A stretch of 64,000 bases of DNA from Pseudomonadota bacterium (lineage in GTDB: Bacteria > Pseudomonadota > Gammaproteobacteria > Steroidobacterales > Steroidobacteraceae): positions 1 to 64,000 of the forward strand of contig JAKAZL010000001.1 in the NCBI GenBank assembly GCA_021815925.1, written 5' to 3'. The notes below the pieces were generated by a model, which ran no database searches, had not been told where the DNA came from, and saw nothing but the letters and a program-made list of their open reading frames with translations. How positions within the stretch are numbered: position 1 is the first letter of the stretch; each line of letters starts with the position of its first letter. The translations under genes were made by a program, and so were the position numbers. This document shows positions 16,092-26,370 of this stretch, piece after piece.

Positions 16092-17674
16092 GGCAAACCC
16101 CCGCGTGTCAAAGTTGTACTCTTAGCAAATCAGAAGTAGCGACCCTGGGGTGGTGCGCTCTTGTTGCGCCTTCATGGGTCATGCGATGCCGCCGAATTTC
16201 CGCTGGATGCGTGGCGGTCTTGGGTCGAGCGCCGAAGACACAGGGCGCAAATGATTGCGCTGATTGTCAGCGTGGAGTGGCACAGCGGCCGAGGGCTCCC
16301 GCGTTGCGCACCGTCCTGACTGCAGCGACATATGGGAACCCCGAGAGCGCTCAGGCGTCACGGGCAAAGGATGGCCGTCCTGGCTCGACGAACGTGAAGA
16401 TCACGTCGCAATCTTCATCATTAGGCACCGAGGGTGGCATTGCACCCCCCATTTCGCGTCACGATCCGTCACGTGCCGGCCGCGGGCAGGCTGGGGCGAA
16501 ATGTGCGGCGAGGCGGAAACATCATCTGCGTCCCTACAGTCTGGCGAGTGGGACATTGGTCTGGGCTATTCGGGTTGATGACCAACCATCCCGCGCTAGC
16601 GCGATTCGCGCGGACCGGAGGCTGTGGTCCCCCCGCCGGGCTGCGAGTCGCACGAGCGGTTGCGCGCTGGACGGAGGCGTGCTTCCTCGGTGGTGTCGCG
16701 CACGGAAGCGATCGCGAACCGGCCGGGGGTGACCGGCTGTCTAGGGCATGACGACCGGCAGGCGGCACGCAGGCGATCTCGCGGGTCGCCGTGCACAGGA
16801 GGATTCCACCGAAGGGCTGTGCCAATGCAGCTGCTCTCACCGAAACGCGAAGCGGTGCGGTGGACTCAAGCCGCCGCTCTGTGGTTCGTTGCGCTTTCCA
16901 GGGAGGGTGTCGTCCGATCGGAACCCGACGGTGCACCGGAGTCGTTATAGACATGCCGGAAGGCCACGAACCGGTGGCAGAGACTACAGCACACCGTGCG
17001 CGCGTGCTCGCCTTTCGTCTCGACCTCCAATGACTGACTGCGAAATGTGGTGATCGGGCCTGATCTGCCGGCCGAACGGGTCGGCCCGCGCCGGGGAGGC
17101 GGGAAGCGCATTCAGCAGGTCTCATCGAGGGCCGGTATCGACCCTGATGCGACTCTTTTCGCCGGTCGCGCGCGAGGCACCGCCCGCAGCGGCGAACTCC
17201 AGGAAGTGCTTGTGCCGCAACTCATTGAATTCTCATGCTGCCGTCATTTCCCCGGCCTATGCGGTACGTGTCATGGCGGCCGTTGCAGCTCCCAGCCCGG
17301 GCGCATGCCGGGTCTTTGCGCGATGCCATCCCAGATTTCGCGCCGGTGGGCCCGCCCGTCGGGGGGAACGTCACGGGAAAGGGAGCGCAGGCCACGACCG
17401 AATCCTCCGCGTGACGGGCGCTCACAAGCCTTCGGCCAGCCTTGTGCCGGGCGCTCCACCGCGCTCGCCGATTGCCTCGATTGCGTGGCAGACTCCTCGG
17501 TCATCGATCGAAGATCCGGACTACCGTACAGCCTACAGCGGTCAATGATCGGTATTCGGCATCCCTCGATGTTGAGAAGCTCGGCAAGGAGTAACCGGCT
17601 GCCTGTCCGCGCTCAGGTGCCGACACCCGGCCGCTCATCCATGGCCCGTCTCGGATTGATCATCTGGAGTCGTC
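16092..17674. other. Gene-poor stretch
   Basis: Nearly 1.6 kb with only compositional ORFs (Arg/Pro/Ser-rich, on both strands). No RNA gene, repeat or known protein piece is visible. Confidence 0.55.
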
Positions 17675-18517
17675 TTGCCGCTATCGGGCCTTGCACTGAT
17701 TCTTCCGTGGGAATTCTCGCCCGTCGTGCTGGCGACAGTTGTCATTGTCGTCACGCTCTACGCCCGTGGTGCGAGCCGGGCCGCCGGCCCGATCGCCCGA
17801 TCCCGCCACCTGATGTTCTATCTGGGTATCCTTCTCATCTACTGCGCATTGCAGACGAGTTGGGATTACTACGCCAGCCATATGTTCTTCGTTCACCGGC
17901 TGCAGCATTTCGTGCTTCACGACGTCGGGCCGGCGCTTCTTGCCGCCTCGGCGCCGGCAGGTGAGCTGATGCGCGGACTGCCGCGATGGATGGGCCGGCA
18001 CACCGCGACAATGGCGGTTCGTCTGCGTCCCGTGGCGCGCGTGATATTTGATCCGTGGACGGCTACGGCTCTTTACGTCGCCAGCCTGATTGTGTGGATC
18101 TGGCCATCCGTGCACTTCGACGTCATGCTGAGCAATGGACTGTACCGGCTCATGAACTGGAGCGTCGTAGTTGGCGATCTGCCGTTCTGGTGGCTGGTTC
18201 TGGATCCGAGACCCTATCCGCTGGCGCGCGTCAGGGGAGGGTATCGCCTGCTGATGCTGTTTATCGTCATGTTGCCCATGATGCTGGCCGGCGCGATCCT
18301 CAGTCTTTCGCGGCAAGACTGGTATACGGTGTATGACATCTGCGGACGCTTCGCACCGGTGTCCGCCTTGACCGATCAACATCTCGGTGGATTGATTATC
18401 TGGATTCCCGGAAACGTGCTTCTGGGCGTCGTCGCACTCGTCGTCCTGCGCCGGATCCTTTGCCAGGACCGCGCAGCAGTGAGCCACATCGAACGCCAGG
18501 AGTTGCGGCCCGATTGA
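17675..18517 (+). CDS. CtaG-like cytochrome c oxidase assembly protein (Caa3_CtaG)
   Basis: A 280-residue multispanning membrane protein with a TTG start. Conserved histidines and aromatics (HMFFVHRLQHFVLHDVGPALLAASAP; WPSVHFDVMLSNGLYRLMN; PFWWLV) match the Caa3_CtaG family, which helps copper-site assembly of cytochrome oxidase. The C-terminus has DICGRFAPVSALTDQHLGGLIIWIPG, also typical. No oxidase subunit genes are near, so it may serve oxidase genes elsewhere. Confidence 0.82.
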   Translation: MPLSGLALILPWEFSPVVLATVVIVVTLYARGASRAAGPIARSRHLMFYLGILLIYCALQTSWDYYASHMFFVHRLQHFVLHDVGPALLAASAPAGELMRGLPRWMGRHTATMAVRLRPVARVIFDPWTATALYVASLIVWIWPSVHFDVMLSNGLYRLMNWSVVVGDLPFWWLVLDPRPYPLARVRGGYRLLMLFIVMLPMMLAGAILSLSRQDWYTVYDICGRFAPVSALTDQHLGGLIIWIPGNVLLGVVALVVLRRILCQDRAAVSHIERQELRPD

Positions 18518-18585
18518 GCGCGCGGTGAGGCGGCGGGCCTCTCGCTGCCGCAGTCCTCAGGCGAGAGCGTATCGCACCGGCCTGC

Positions 18586-19866
18586 TCACGCCTCCACCCC
18601 GTGCGGTATCGCATGGCCGAGCCGAGGCAGCAGGAAGCGCAATAGTGGACCCGTCATCACTGTCGTTACGACCGCCATGATGACGAACATCGTGAATGCC
18701 TTCGGAGGGATGAAGCCCAGGTCATAGCCAATATTGAGTACGATCAGCTCCATGAGTGCGCGCGTATTCATCAACGAGCCGAGGATCAGGGACTCGTTGC
18801 GATCGAAGCCGCAGCTACGGCCCGCGAGATAGACCGGCACGACCTTGCCCAGGATTGCGCCACCGAGTATCAGGCACAGCCACAGCCAGTCGGATTCCCC
18901 GGCGAGCCCGAGCACATTGGTCCGTAAGCCCGTATAGGTGAAGAAAACGGGCAGAAAGAACACCAGCACGAACTTGCCGACCTGAGCACGCCATGCATCG
19001 ACGAACTGTCGATTTTGATGGAACAGCAGGCCAGCGAGAAAGCCTCCGAAAATGGTGAAGATCCCGAGTTTATAGGTGCAGATTCCCATGGCGAAAATGA
19101 GGCACAAGACTATGGTCATCAAGTCCGGTGGGACGCTGCCCTGCGTGACCGGCATCTTGCGCAGCAGCCATCGAGTCAGCGGACGCACGACTAGCCATGC
19201 GAGCACTCCGAGCAGCACGACGCCGGCGACCTGGAGCAGGACGGAGCGCGTGGAAAAGTGCGCCGACGCATATGCTGAGATTGCGGCAAGAAGGATCCAA
19301 CCGACCACGTCGTTCACCGCTGCGGCCGAGATGGCAACGACGCCGATGTCGGTGTCGGTGAGGTCGAATTCGCGCAGGATTCGTCCCAGGATCGGCACTG
19401 CGGTGATCGCGAGTCCAACGCCGCAGAACAGGCTGTAGGTCATGGCGTTGGCCGCGGGTGCGAGCGCGCGGGCCGACAGTTCCCCGATCGCGAAGCCGAG
19501 CATGCAGGGCACAGTGATGGAGGCGATGGCGATGCCGAGTGTGCCGCGGCGATTTCGCGCTTGCCGGAGCAGTCCGAACTCGAAGTCCGTGCCGATCTGG
19601 AACATGAGCAGGACCAGGCCGATCTGACTGATGATCGTGATCGGCGTCGAGGCGGTCGAGCCAAATAACGTCACCGATGCGGTGGGGAAGAAGTGCCCGA
19701 ATAGGGACGGGCCGAGAAGCAGGCCGGCGATGATCTCGCCGACCACCCCGGGTTGACTGAAACGACGCAGGATGCGATTGCCGGCCCGGGCTGCCGCGAT
19801 CATCACGATGAGCTGCAGAAGGATGAAAAAAAGCAGGTTCTCGGTCTGGTGGACGGAGGAATTCAT
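18586..19866 (-). CDS. Cation/proton antiporter (CPA2, Kef/NapA type)
   Basis: A 426-residue protein with about 12-13 membrane spans. Landmarks are QPGVVGEIIAGLLLGPS near the start, GLVLLMFQIGTDFEF, and DIGVVAISAAAVNDVVGW, whose N-D pair corresponds to the ion-binding site of CPA2 antiporters (Asn-Asp, electroneutral-type). It has no C-terminal RCK/TrkA-N domain. Likely role: Na+ or K+ exchange for protons. It is transcribed convergently with ctaG. Confidence 0.87.
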   Translation of the reverse strand: MNSSVHQTENLLFFILLQLIVMIAAARAGNRILRRFSQPGVVGEIIAGLLLGPSLFGHFFPTASVTLFGSTASTPITIISQIGLVLLMFQIGTDFEFGLLRQARNRRGTLGIAIASITVPCMLGFAIGELSARALAPAANAMTYSLFCGVGLAITAVPILGRILREFDLTDTDIGVVAISAAAVNDVVGWILLAAISAYASAHFSTRSVLLQVAGVVLLGVLAWLVVRPLTRWLLRKMPVTQGSVPPDLMTIVLCLIFAMGICTYKLGIFTIFGGFLAGLLFHQNRQFVDAWRAQVGKFVLVFFLPVFFTYTGLRTNVLGLAGESDWLWLCLILGGAILGKVVPVYLAGRSCGFDRNESLILGSLMNTRALMELIVLNIGYDLGFIPPKAFTMFVIMAVVTTVMTGPLLRFLLPRLGHAIPHGVEA

Positions 19867-20172
19867 GTGCTACCTGTATGTCGCTCGCGCACTCCCGGCG
19901 CGACGGATGTCGCGATCGCGGCCTCTACTCGCTTCAAGCTCGTCGGGGACGTCGACGATGACCGCGTCACCCGATCGAACCGGGCGGCGGTTGCCGCGAC
20001 CGGCGTGGTGAGCCGTGTTTTATCGAGACGCCCGGGACGGATCGATGCACCTCGAGAAGCGCGCTCGCTTGGCGCTCAGACGCCTCGCCGGCATCGCCTT
20101 CTCGCGGGTGTCCGGAATTGCCGCCGCCTGACTGCTGTGGTGCAAAGCCCGGCCTCACTGCCGCGACCGGTC
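19867..20172. other. Intergenic region without visible gene
   Basis: About 300 bp between the antiporter start and the end of the DsrE gene. It would hold the antiporter promoter; no clear motif is seen. Confidence 0.4.
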
Positions 20173-20730
20173 TTACAGATCGACGAAGGCATAGCCCTTG
20201 TTGCCATAGATGATCTCGTCCGAGAGCGCCGAGAGGCTTATCTCCACATCCGGATCGATCCATGACTGCCGTACCTTCATGGCCGCCAGTGCCTGCCCGC
20301 AGACGAGCAGGCGCACTCCGGCCTTGTGCAGCTCGTGCAGCAAAGCCAGGTTGGGATTATCGGCCCCCGTGCGCAGGTGATAATACGGTTCGCGCAGAAT
20401 GGCGAACACGGCCTTCTCATGGATCAGCGCCACGTAATGCAGCTGTGCTAGCGGCACCCCCGATGCCACCATGACGTTCACGGCGCGCGCCAGATGCACC
20501 AGGCCGGGATTGACCTTGGACGGGGAGCTGCTTGCCCAGGTGACGTAGAAGAAGGCTTTGTACGTTGTCTTGGCATCCGGCTGTACCGCTGCATGCGGCA
20601 GCGGATGGACGCCCCCAAAATTCTTGATCACGGGATAGACCCACTGCCCGTTGGCGGCGGTCGTCGCGAGTGCCGCGGGCATGACGCTCAACGCAAGACA
20701 CGTCATGATCCAGCAGACCGATCGTTTCAT
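20173..20730 (-). CDS. Exported DsrE-family protein
   Basis: A 185-residue protein whose first 22 residues (KRSVCWIMTCLALSVMPAALATT) form a signal peptide. The mature part has the DsrE layout: FFYVTWASSSPSKVNPGLVHLARAVNVMVASGVP, then a beta strand, NPNLALLHELHKAGVRLLVCGQALA with the conserved Cys, and ALSDEIIYGNKGYAFVDL at the end. DsrE proteins handle sulfur transfer, but exported single-domain members are uncharacterised. The track ORF is 194 residues too long at the N-terminus; GGAGG precedes ATG 20730. It is divergent from the nitrile hydratase operon. Confidence 0.8.
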   Translation of the reverse strand: MKRSVCWIMTCLALSVMPAALATTAANGQWVYPVIKNFGGVHPLPHAAVQPDAKTTYKAFFYVTWASSSPSKVNPGLVHLARAVNVMVASGVPLAQLHYVALIHEKAVFAILREPYYHLRTGADNPNLALLHELHKAGVRLLVCGQALAAMKVRQSWIDPDVEISLSALSDEIIYGNKGYAFVDL

Positions 20731-20994
20731 GATTTCCCTCCCCCGATTCATCATTATTAACGCGATCGAAGACGGACAGAATACTGCCAGGAAAGTCCGC
20801 TCAGCGCATCGTAGCGGACCATTTTCTCGTGCACGCCAGCAATTGATCGAAGGGCCCGGGGGCGTTGTCTCAGCGGCGCCAGCTCCGGATCGAGCACCAG
20901 CGAGCCTGCCGAGGGACAAGGCGGACGTCGTTCGGTGGCCGCGCCTGCATGGGCAGCGCTTGCGAACGCAGTGCGAACGGGACAAGCTTGATGC

Positions 20995-21615
20995 ATGGGC
21001 GACGAGCATGGCCATCAGCACGAGCACCCCGACCATTCGCAGCTCACCGAGGTGCAGGCGCGCGTCCGCGCGCTCGAAACAATCCTCACCGAGAAGGGCT
21101 ATGTCGATCCTGCTGCGCTCGATCACATCGTCGATGCATTCCAGACGAAGATTGGTCCGCGTAACGGGGCGCGCCTCGTGGCTCGCGCATGGAACGACAC
21201 TCGGTTCAAGGCGCGGCTCCTTGCGAATGCCACGGATGCGGCTAATTCGATGGGGTTCTCGAGCCCCGTCGGTGCCCATCTGATCGCAGTCGAGAACACG
21301 ATCCAAACCCATAACCTGGTGGTATGCACGCTGTGCTCCTGCTATCCGTGGGAGGTCCTGGGACTTCCGCCAGTCTGGTACAAGTCGGCGCCCTATCGCA
21401 GCCGCGCGGTCATTGAGCCACGAGCTGTACTCGCCGAGTTCGGGGTCGATTTGCCCGTCGGGACGCGTGTTCGGGTCTGGGACTCCACCGCTGAGACGCG
21501 ATTCATGGTAGTGCCGATGCGACCATCAGGCACGCAGGGATGGAGCGAGGAGCGGCTGGCCACTCTCGTGACGCGGGACAGCATGATCGGCACGGGCACT
21601 GTGAACCCGCCATGA
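20995..21615 (+). CDS. nthA: Nitrile hydratase alpha subunit, cobalt type
   Basis: A 206-residue protein. The metal site CTLCSC is at residues 111-116. The Thr form (V-C-T-L-C-S-C) is the cobalt type, as opposed to V-C-S-L-C-S-C of the iron type. The cysteines 114 and 116 are expected to be oxidised after assembly. The enzyme hydrates nitriles to amides. A His-rich N-terminus (DEHGHQHEHPDH) is present. It heads a three-gene operon with ATGA overlaps to the beta subunit and then the activator. No amidase gene is adjacent. Confidence 0.95.
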   Translation: MGDEHGHQHEHPDHSQLTEVQARVRALETILTEKGYVDPAALDHIVDAFQTKIGPRNGARLVARAWNDTRFKARLLANATDAANSMGFSSPVGAHLIAVENTIQTHNLVVCTLCSCYPWEVLGLPPVWYKSAPYRSRAVIEPRAVLAEFGVDLPVGTRVRVWDSTAETRFMVVPMRPSGTQGWSEERLATLVTRDSMIGTGTVNPP

Positions 21616-22265
21616 ATTCGATCCACGACATGGGTGGCATGCACGGCTTCGGTGCGATCTCGCCGGAGACTGACGAGCCGGTATTCCACGCGCCGTGGGA
21701 AGGTCGGATGATGGCGCTGTATCGCGCCGTGGGCTTCCTGCGATTCTGGACTATCGACGCGGGACGTGCGGCGATCGAGCGGCTGCCGCCGGCGATCTAC
21801 CTGAGGGCTTCCTATTACGAAAAGTGGCTGATGGGGCTCGAGGCGAGCCTAGAGCGTGCGGGGCTGGTCGGCGCCGATGAGATCGCAGCTGGCCGAGCAT
21901 TGCGTCCGGGTGAGGCGCCTGTACGCCCGATGACGGTCGAGGATGCCGCGCACCTCCAGCGGGGAAATTTTGAACGTCCGGCCACGGCGCCGGCGCGATT
22001 CAGACCAGGCAGCCGGATTCGCACCGTGAACCTCAATCCCAGTACCCATACCCGCCTGCCACGTTACGCGCGCGACAAGCAGGGCGTGGTCGAGGCGGTT
22101 CGCGGTTGTCACGTTTTCCCCGACACCGCCGCCATTGATGCCGGCGAGAATCCGCAATGGCTGTACACGGTCGTGTTCTCCGGCAGAGAACTGTGGGGTC
22201 CGCAAGCCGATCCTACTGTCAGTGTTTCAATCGAGGCCTTCGAGCCTTACCTGGTCGCGGCATGA
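21612..22265 (+). CDS. nthB: Nitrile hydratase beta subunit
   Basis: A 217-residue protein starting MNSIHDMGGMHGFG, the beta-subunit signature (MNG-HD-GG-GF-G). It continues with FHAPWEGRMMAL, YYEKWL and, near the end, GVVEAVRGCHVFPD and QWLYTVVFSGRELWG, all family-typical. It forms the alpha2beta2 enzyme with the preceding gene. The true start is the ATG overlapping the alpha stop; the track ORF is extended upstream. Confidence 0.95.
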   Translation: MNSIHDMGGMHGFGAISPETDEPVFHAPWEGRMMALYRAVGFLRFWTIDAGRAAIERLPPAIYLRASYYEKWLMGLEASLERAGLVGADEIAAGRALRPGEAPVRPMTVEDAAHLQRGNFERPATAPARFRPGSRIRTVNLNPSTHTRLPRYARDKQGVVEAVRGCHVFPDTAAIDAGENPQWLYTVVFSGRELWGPQADPTVSVSIEAFEPYLVAA

Positions 22266-22627
22266 GCGAGCTCGCGGCCGATCTTCCGGGGATTCCGCGC
22301 GACGAGGTCGGGCCGGTGTTCCGTGAGCCCTGGGAGGCGCAGGCATTCGCCCTGACTCTGGCGCTGCATCGCGGAGGACTGTTCCAATGGTCCGAATGGG
22401 TTGCGATGCTTGCCGAGGAGGTCGCGCGCGCCCAGGCGGCAGGCGATCCGGATACGGGGTCGACCTATTATCGGCACTGGCTGGCGGCACTTGAACGAAT
22501 GATCGCCGCGAAGGGAATCAGCGATGCACAGGCGATTCAGCGCTACAGCGATGCCTGGGTGCACGCGGCAAGGCGCACGCCGCATGGCTCGCCAATCGAA
22601 CTCCTCGCCGCCGACTTTCAGCGATAG
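22262..22627 (+). CDS. Nitrile hydratase activator/accessory protein
   Basis: A 121-residue protein starting MSELAADLPGIPRD, with VFREPWEAQAFALTLALHRGGLFQWSEW, which resembles the N-terminal helical part of the beta subunit, and YYRHWLAALERMI. This is the NHase activator (P14K/e-type) needed for cobalt insertion. The start overlaps the nthB stop (ATGA). Confidence 0.9.
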   Translation: MSELAADLPGIPRDEVGPVFREPWEAQAFALTLALHRGGLFQWSEWVAMLAEEVARAQAAGDPDTGSTYYRHWLAALERMIAAKGISDAQAIQRYSDAWVHAARRTPHGSPIELLAADFQR

Positions 22628-22753
22628 ATACAGACTTCCGACGCGCGGCTGAGCGAGCCTGATCAGCACGAGCGTGCCGCGACTTCGTTGCGGTCGGGGA
22701 GTCTGTTCGAAATCGAGCCAGGCACCGACCCGCTGGCGCGCGAGTGTCCCGGT

Positions 22754-24358
22754 TCAATCGACCAGAGGGTGGGTGGCCAGGTACTCGTCGAACGTTCCGG
22801 TGAAGTCCTCGATGCTTCCGTTCGGCTTCAGCTCGATGATGCGCGTTGCAAGGCCGCTGACGAATTCCCGGTCGTGGGACACGAAAACCAGTGTGCCGGG
22901 ATACAGCTCGAGGGCCGTCTGCAGCGATTCGATGGTTTCCATGTCCATGTGGTTGGTGGGCTCATCCATCACCAGGACGTTTGGTTTGGTCAGCATCAGC
23001 TTGCCGTAGATCATCCGCCCCTTCTCGCCCCCGGACAGCACCTTCACCGACTTCTTGACCTCGTCGCCGGAGAACAGCAGCCGGCCGAGAGTGGCCCGCA
23101 CGATCAGATCGTCATCCGCCTTGCCGGTCCATTCGGACATCCACGTGAACAGATCGACCTTTTCGGCGAACTCGGCCTGGGGGTCCTGGGGCATGTAGCC
23201 GGGCTCGGCGTTGTCCACCCAGGTGATCTCACCTGCCGTGGGCTTTAACTCCCCGACCAGGCAGCGTGCGAGGGTCGTTTTACCCACACCGTTGGCGCCG
23301 ATGATCGCGATGCGCTCGCCGGCCCGCACAGTGAAGTTGACATTCTTCAGCACATCGACGTCGCTACCCGGGTAGCGGAACGAGACGGCCTCGACGGTGA
23401 CTGCTGAGTGGTACAGCTTCTTGCGCTGCTCGAAGCGAATGTACGGGTTCTGCCGCGAGGAAGGTCGGATCTCCTCGAGCTTGATCTTCTCGAGCTCGCG
23501 CCGACGCGAGGTCGCCTGGCGGGCCTTGGAGGCGTTCGCGGAGAAGCGCCGGACGAATTCCTGCAGGTCGGAGATGCGGTCCTGGGCCTTGGCGTTCGCC
23601 GCCTCCACGCGCTGGCGCGCCTGCAGAGAGGCCAGCATGAAATCGTCGTAATTGCCGGGATAGACCTTGAGCTGCTGGTAGTCGAGATCCGCGATGTGCG
23701 TGCAGACCTGGTTCAGGAAGCGGCGGTCGTGGCTGATGATCACCATCGTGGCGTCATAGTCGTTGAGGACGCCTTCGAGCCAGCGGATCGAGTGAATGTC
23801 CAGGTTGTTGGTCGGCTCATCCAGCAGGAGCACGTCCGGCTTTGAGAACAAGGCCTGGGCGAGCAGCACTCGCAGTTTCAGTCCGGGAGGCACTTCACGC
23901 ATGGTGCGCTCGTGCAGCGGCTCGCCGATACCGATGTCGCTCAGGATGCTCCCGGCGCGGGCCTCAGCGTCGTAACCGCCGTACTCGCCGAACTTCACCT
24001 CGAGTTCCGCGGCCTTCATGTAATCGGAGTCGGTCGCCTCCGGGTCGGCGTAAATGCGGTCCCGCTCCTGCATGGCGCGCCACATCTCGACGTGCCCCTG
24101 CATCACGACGTCGAGCACCCGTTCGTCTTCGTAGGCGAACTGATTCTGCTTCAGGGTGCCCAGACGCCGGCCGGGCTGCAACACCACGTCGCCCGCGCTC
24201 TGCTCGAGCTCGCCGCTCAGGATCTTCATGAGCGTCGATTTGCCGCAGCCGTTGGCGCCGATCAGGCCGTACCGGTTGCCGTCGGCGAACTTGGCTGTGA
24301 CCTGCTCGAACAGCGGCTTGGCGCCGAATTGCATCGTGACGTTGAATGTGGAAAGCAT
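22754..24358 (-). CDS. ABC-F family ATPase (YbiT-like)
   Basis: A 534-residue soluble protein with two nucleotide-binding domains and no membrane segments. Walker A motifs are GANGCGKST (about residue 35) and GANGVGKTT (about 355), Walker B motifs [12 protein letters not shown] and [12 protein letters not shown], and a full signature LSGGEKGR only in the second half; the first half has VPPGLKLR instead. A charged linker (about residues 240-310) joins the domains. Length and ends match YbiT/ABC-F translation factors that act on the ribosome. Not an operon with the efflux genes. Confidence 0.9.
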   Translation of the reverse strand: MLSTFNVTMQFGAKPLFEQVTAKFADGNRYGLIGANGCGKSTLMKILSGELEQSAGDVVLQPGRRLGTLKQNQFAYEDERVLDVVMQGHVEMWRAMQERDRIYADPEATDSDYMKAAELEVKFGEYGGYDAEARAGSILSDIGIGEPLHERTMREVPPGLKLRVLLAQALFSKPDVLLLDEPTNNLDIHSIRWLEGVLNDYDATMVIISHDRRFLNQVCTHIADLDYQQLKVYPGNYDDFMLASLQARQRVEAANAKAQDRISDLQEFVRRFSANASKARQATSRRRELEKIKLEEIRPSSRQNPYIRFEQRKKLYHSAVTVEAVSFRYPGSDVDVLKNVNFTVRAGERIAIIGANGVGKTTLARCLVGELKPTAGEITWVDNAEPGYMPQDPQAEFAEKVDLFTWMSEWTGKADDDLIVRATLGRLLFSGDEVKKSVKVLSGGEKGRMIYGKLMLTKPNVLVMDEPTNHMDMETIESLQTALELYPGTLVFVSHDREFVSGLATRIIELKPNGSIEDFTGTFDEYLATHPLVD

Positions 24359-24694
24359 ATCTGTCCGCTTGAATCGCTCGATTGCGCGAGCGCTCGCACT
24401 TGGAGTGGCAGTTCGCGCGCGCCGGATGCCGGGCGCGACGGTCTGTGCGCAAGGAGCACGACAATCGCGAGGTCATGCCCTGTCCTGCCGGGGGCAGGTC
24501 GCAGTGGGTTGCGCGTATATCGGGGCGCCGCGAGGCATCGCCCGCGGCAGGCCGCGCAGTCTAGCCGACGGACCGGATGCACGCAATGAGCCGCGGTACG
24601 GCGCGTTGCCGCGGTTCGGCCGGGGGGGCTGCGCGCGGCCTCGCTGCTCGTGGGCTGGCGTCGCGGCCGCAGGGGGCTCGGGGGCCTGGCGCCC
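24359..24694. other. Intergenic region without visible gene
   Basis: This stretch contains the expected promoter of the ABC-F gene and a CCTGCC/GGCAGG hairpin near 24,485. No gene or clear -10/-35 pair is seen. Confidence 0.35.
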
Positions 24695-26176
24695 TCAGCG
24701 CTGCAGGGTCACCACGTTGGAGGTGCCCTGCGCGGCGCGCACCGTGGCGGGTGTAAGGGTGAGCGGACTCTGCAGGGCGTCCTCCAGCCGCCCCAGCGCG
24801 CGCTGCGTGCCGAGCAGCGCAGCGAGGCGTTCCTGCGCTCCCTGCTCGTAGGCCAGGCGGGCGCTCACCCGGGCGAGCGGCTGCACTTCACCGGCCGCGA
24901 CCTCGGCGCGTACGGAGACGAGCTGATGCGCCAGCTCATGGCGGAGGGCCGCGGCGGTCGTGAGTTCGGCGCGGGCCGATTGGTAGGCCGCGAGAGCACC
25001 GTCGATCTGCGTGAGGGCGGTCGACTGCACGGTCAGGAAGTCGGCCGCGGCGAGCGCACGCTGTGCCCGGGCCGCCGCAATCGGTCCCTGGTTATGATTG
25101 AGGATGGGCAGGGGCAGGGACAATCGCAGGTCCCATTCCCGGTCGCCGACGAGCTGCGCGTTCCACGCAAAGCCCGGTCCGATGTGAATGTCCGGCCACT
25201 GACGCGCGATCTGCAACTGCAATGCCGACTGGCTGGCGGCGTAGCGCTCCAATGCGGCGCGCACGTCGGCGCGCCCGAGCAGCGCCTGCTGCCTGACGTG
25301 CGGACGGGTGAGGTCGAGCGGCAAGGCCTGCAGGTCCGCGAATGAGAATCGGACTCCCCTGAGCGCCCCGACCGGTACCCCGAGCGCACCGGCAAGGGCA
25401 ATGCGCGCCTGGCGCGCCCGGCCCGCGGCGGCCTGTGTCGCCAGGACGAGGCGTTGCAGGGCAATGCGCGCCTGTGCGACCTCGTAGCCCGACACATTCC
25501 CGGCTTCGAGCTGTCCTTCGAGCAAGCGCACGACCTCACGTCGCGTCACAACCTCCTGCCCGAGCAGCGCCTCCGACCGGCGCGCCGCGTACAGATCGAG
25601 CAGCGTGGCCCGCAAGCGGCTGCGCACCTGCCAGACGGTGCCGATCAGATCCCAGCGAGCCGCCGCAGCCAGGTGTCGAGCCTCGGCGAGGCGATCGCCG
25701 CGCTTGCCGGCGGTCTCGATTGGCAAATCGAATGAGAGTGGGACGATCCAGGGACTGATCGCCCCGGCGACCGGCGAGTCATGGCCGGGGGCGAGTGAGA
25801 GCGAGGGATTCGGCCGCTCACCGGCCGTGATCCGGGCGGCCTGCGCGCTCAGCAGTCTCGCGCGCGCCTCGGCGAGCGCGGGCTGGTAATAGAACGCAGC
25901 GAGCGTGAGTGTCTTGAGGGACCATGGCGCACCCGGCGGCGGCGCGACGAGGTGATTGGCCGCCAGGAACGCGCGCAGCCCAGGTGCCTGCAGCGAACGC
26001 GACTCGAACGCCGCGATGCTCGATCCGGCGGTCAGCCGCCGTGGTTGAAAATGGGCGCAGCCGACCAGCTGGACGGCACCAACACACACCAGCAGGCCGC
26101 GGATGCCCTGGGTCGCGCCTGCACCACGGCGGGTGGCGAAGCCCGACCGGCTGGCAATCCTCGCTCGGATGAGCAT
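24695..26176 (-). CDS. TolC-family outer-membrane efflux lipoprotein
   Basis: A 493-residue protein. The N-terminus ends in the lipobox LVGCAHF, so it is lipid-anchored in the outer membrane. Two similar halves rich in Ala/Leu/Arg coiled-coil (ALAEARARLLSAQAARITAGERPNPSLSL...; YYQPALAEA) match the OEP/TolC repeats of CusC/CzcC-type channels. The start at 26176 rather than the much longer track ORF is set by the signal sequence. The gene is divergent from the adaptor and pump genes and completes a tripartite efflux system. Confidence 0.85.
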   Translation of the reverse strand: MLIRARIASRSGFATRRGAGATQGIRGLLVCVGAVQLVGCAHFQPRRLTAGSSIAAFESRSLQAPGLRAFLAANHLVAPPPGAPWSLKTLTLAAFYYQPALAEARARLLSAQAARITAGERPNPSLSLAPGHDSPVAGAISPWIVPLSFDLPIETAGKRGDRLAEARHLAAAARWDLIGTVWQVRSRLRATLLDLYAARRSEALLGQEVVTRREVVRLLEGQLEAGNVSGYEVAQARIALQRLVLATQAAAGRARQARIALAGALGVPVGALRGVRFSFADLQALPLDLTRPHVRQQALLGRADVRAALERYAASQSALQLQIARQWPDIHIGPGFAWNAQLVGDREWDLRLSLPLPILNHNQGPIAAARAQRALAAADFLTVQSTALTQIDGALAAYQSARAELTTAAALRHELAHQLVSVRAEVAAGEVQPLARVSARLAYEQGAQERLAALLGTQRALGRLEDALQSPLTLTPATVRAAQGTSNVVTLQR

Positions 26177-26370
26177 TTTCGAACTATACTCCCGCTCGCC
26201 GAGACGCGGATTGTCGATTTCACCTGCGGGGCTACCGGGACAGGTTGGGTGTACGTCGCATCCTTTATGGGTCTGTTGGCGCGCCGCCTCTCTGGCGGCA
26301 CAGGAGCGGTCTGCTCGAGGTACACGGACGGGCTTCCAACGATCGCGTCGCGCCGCCTCCCGTTGACCCG

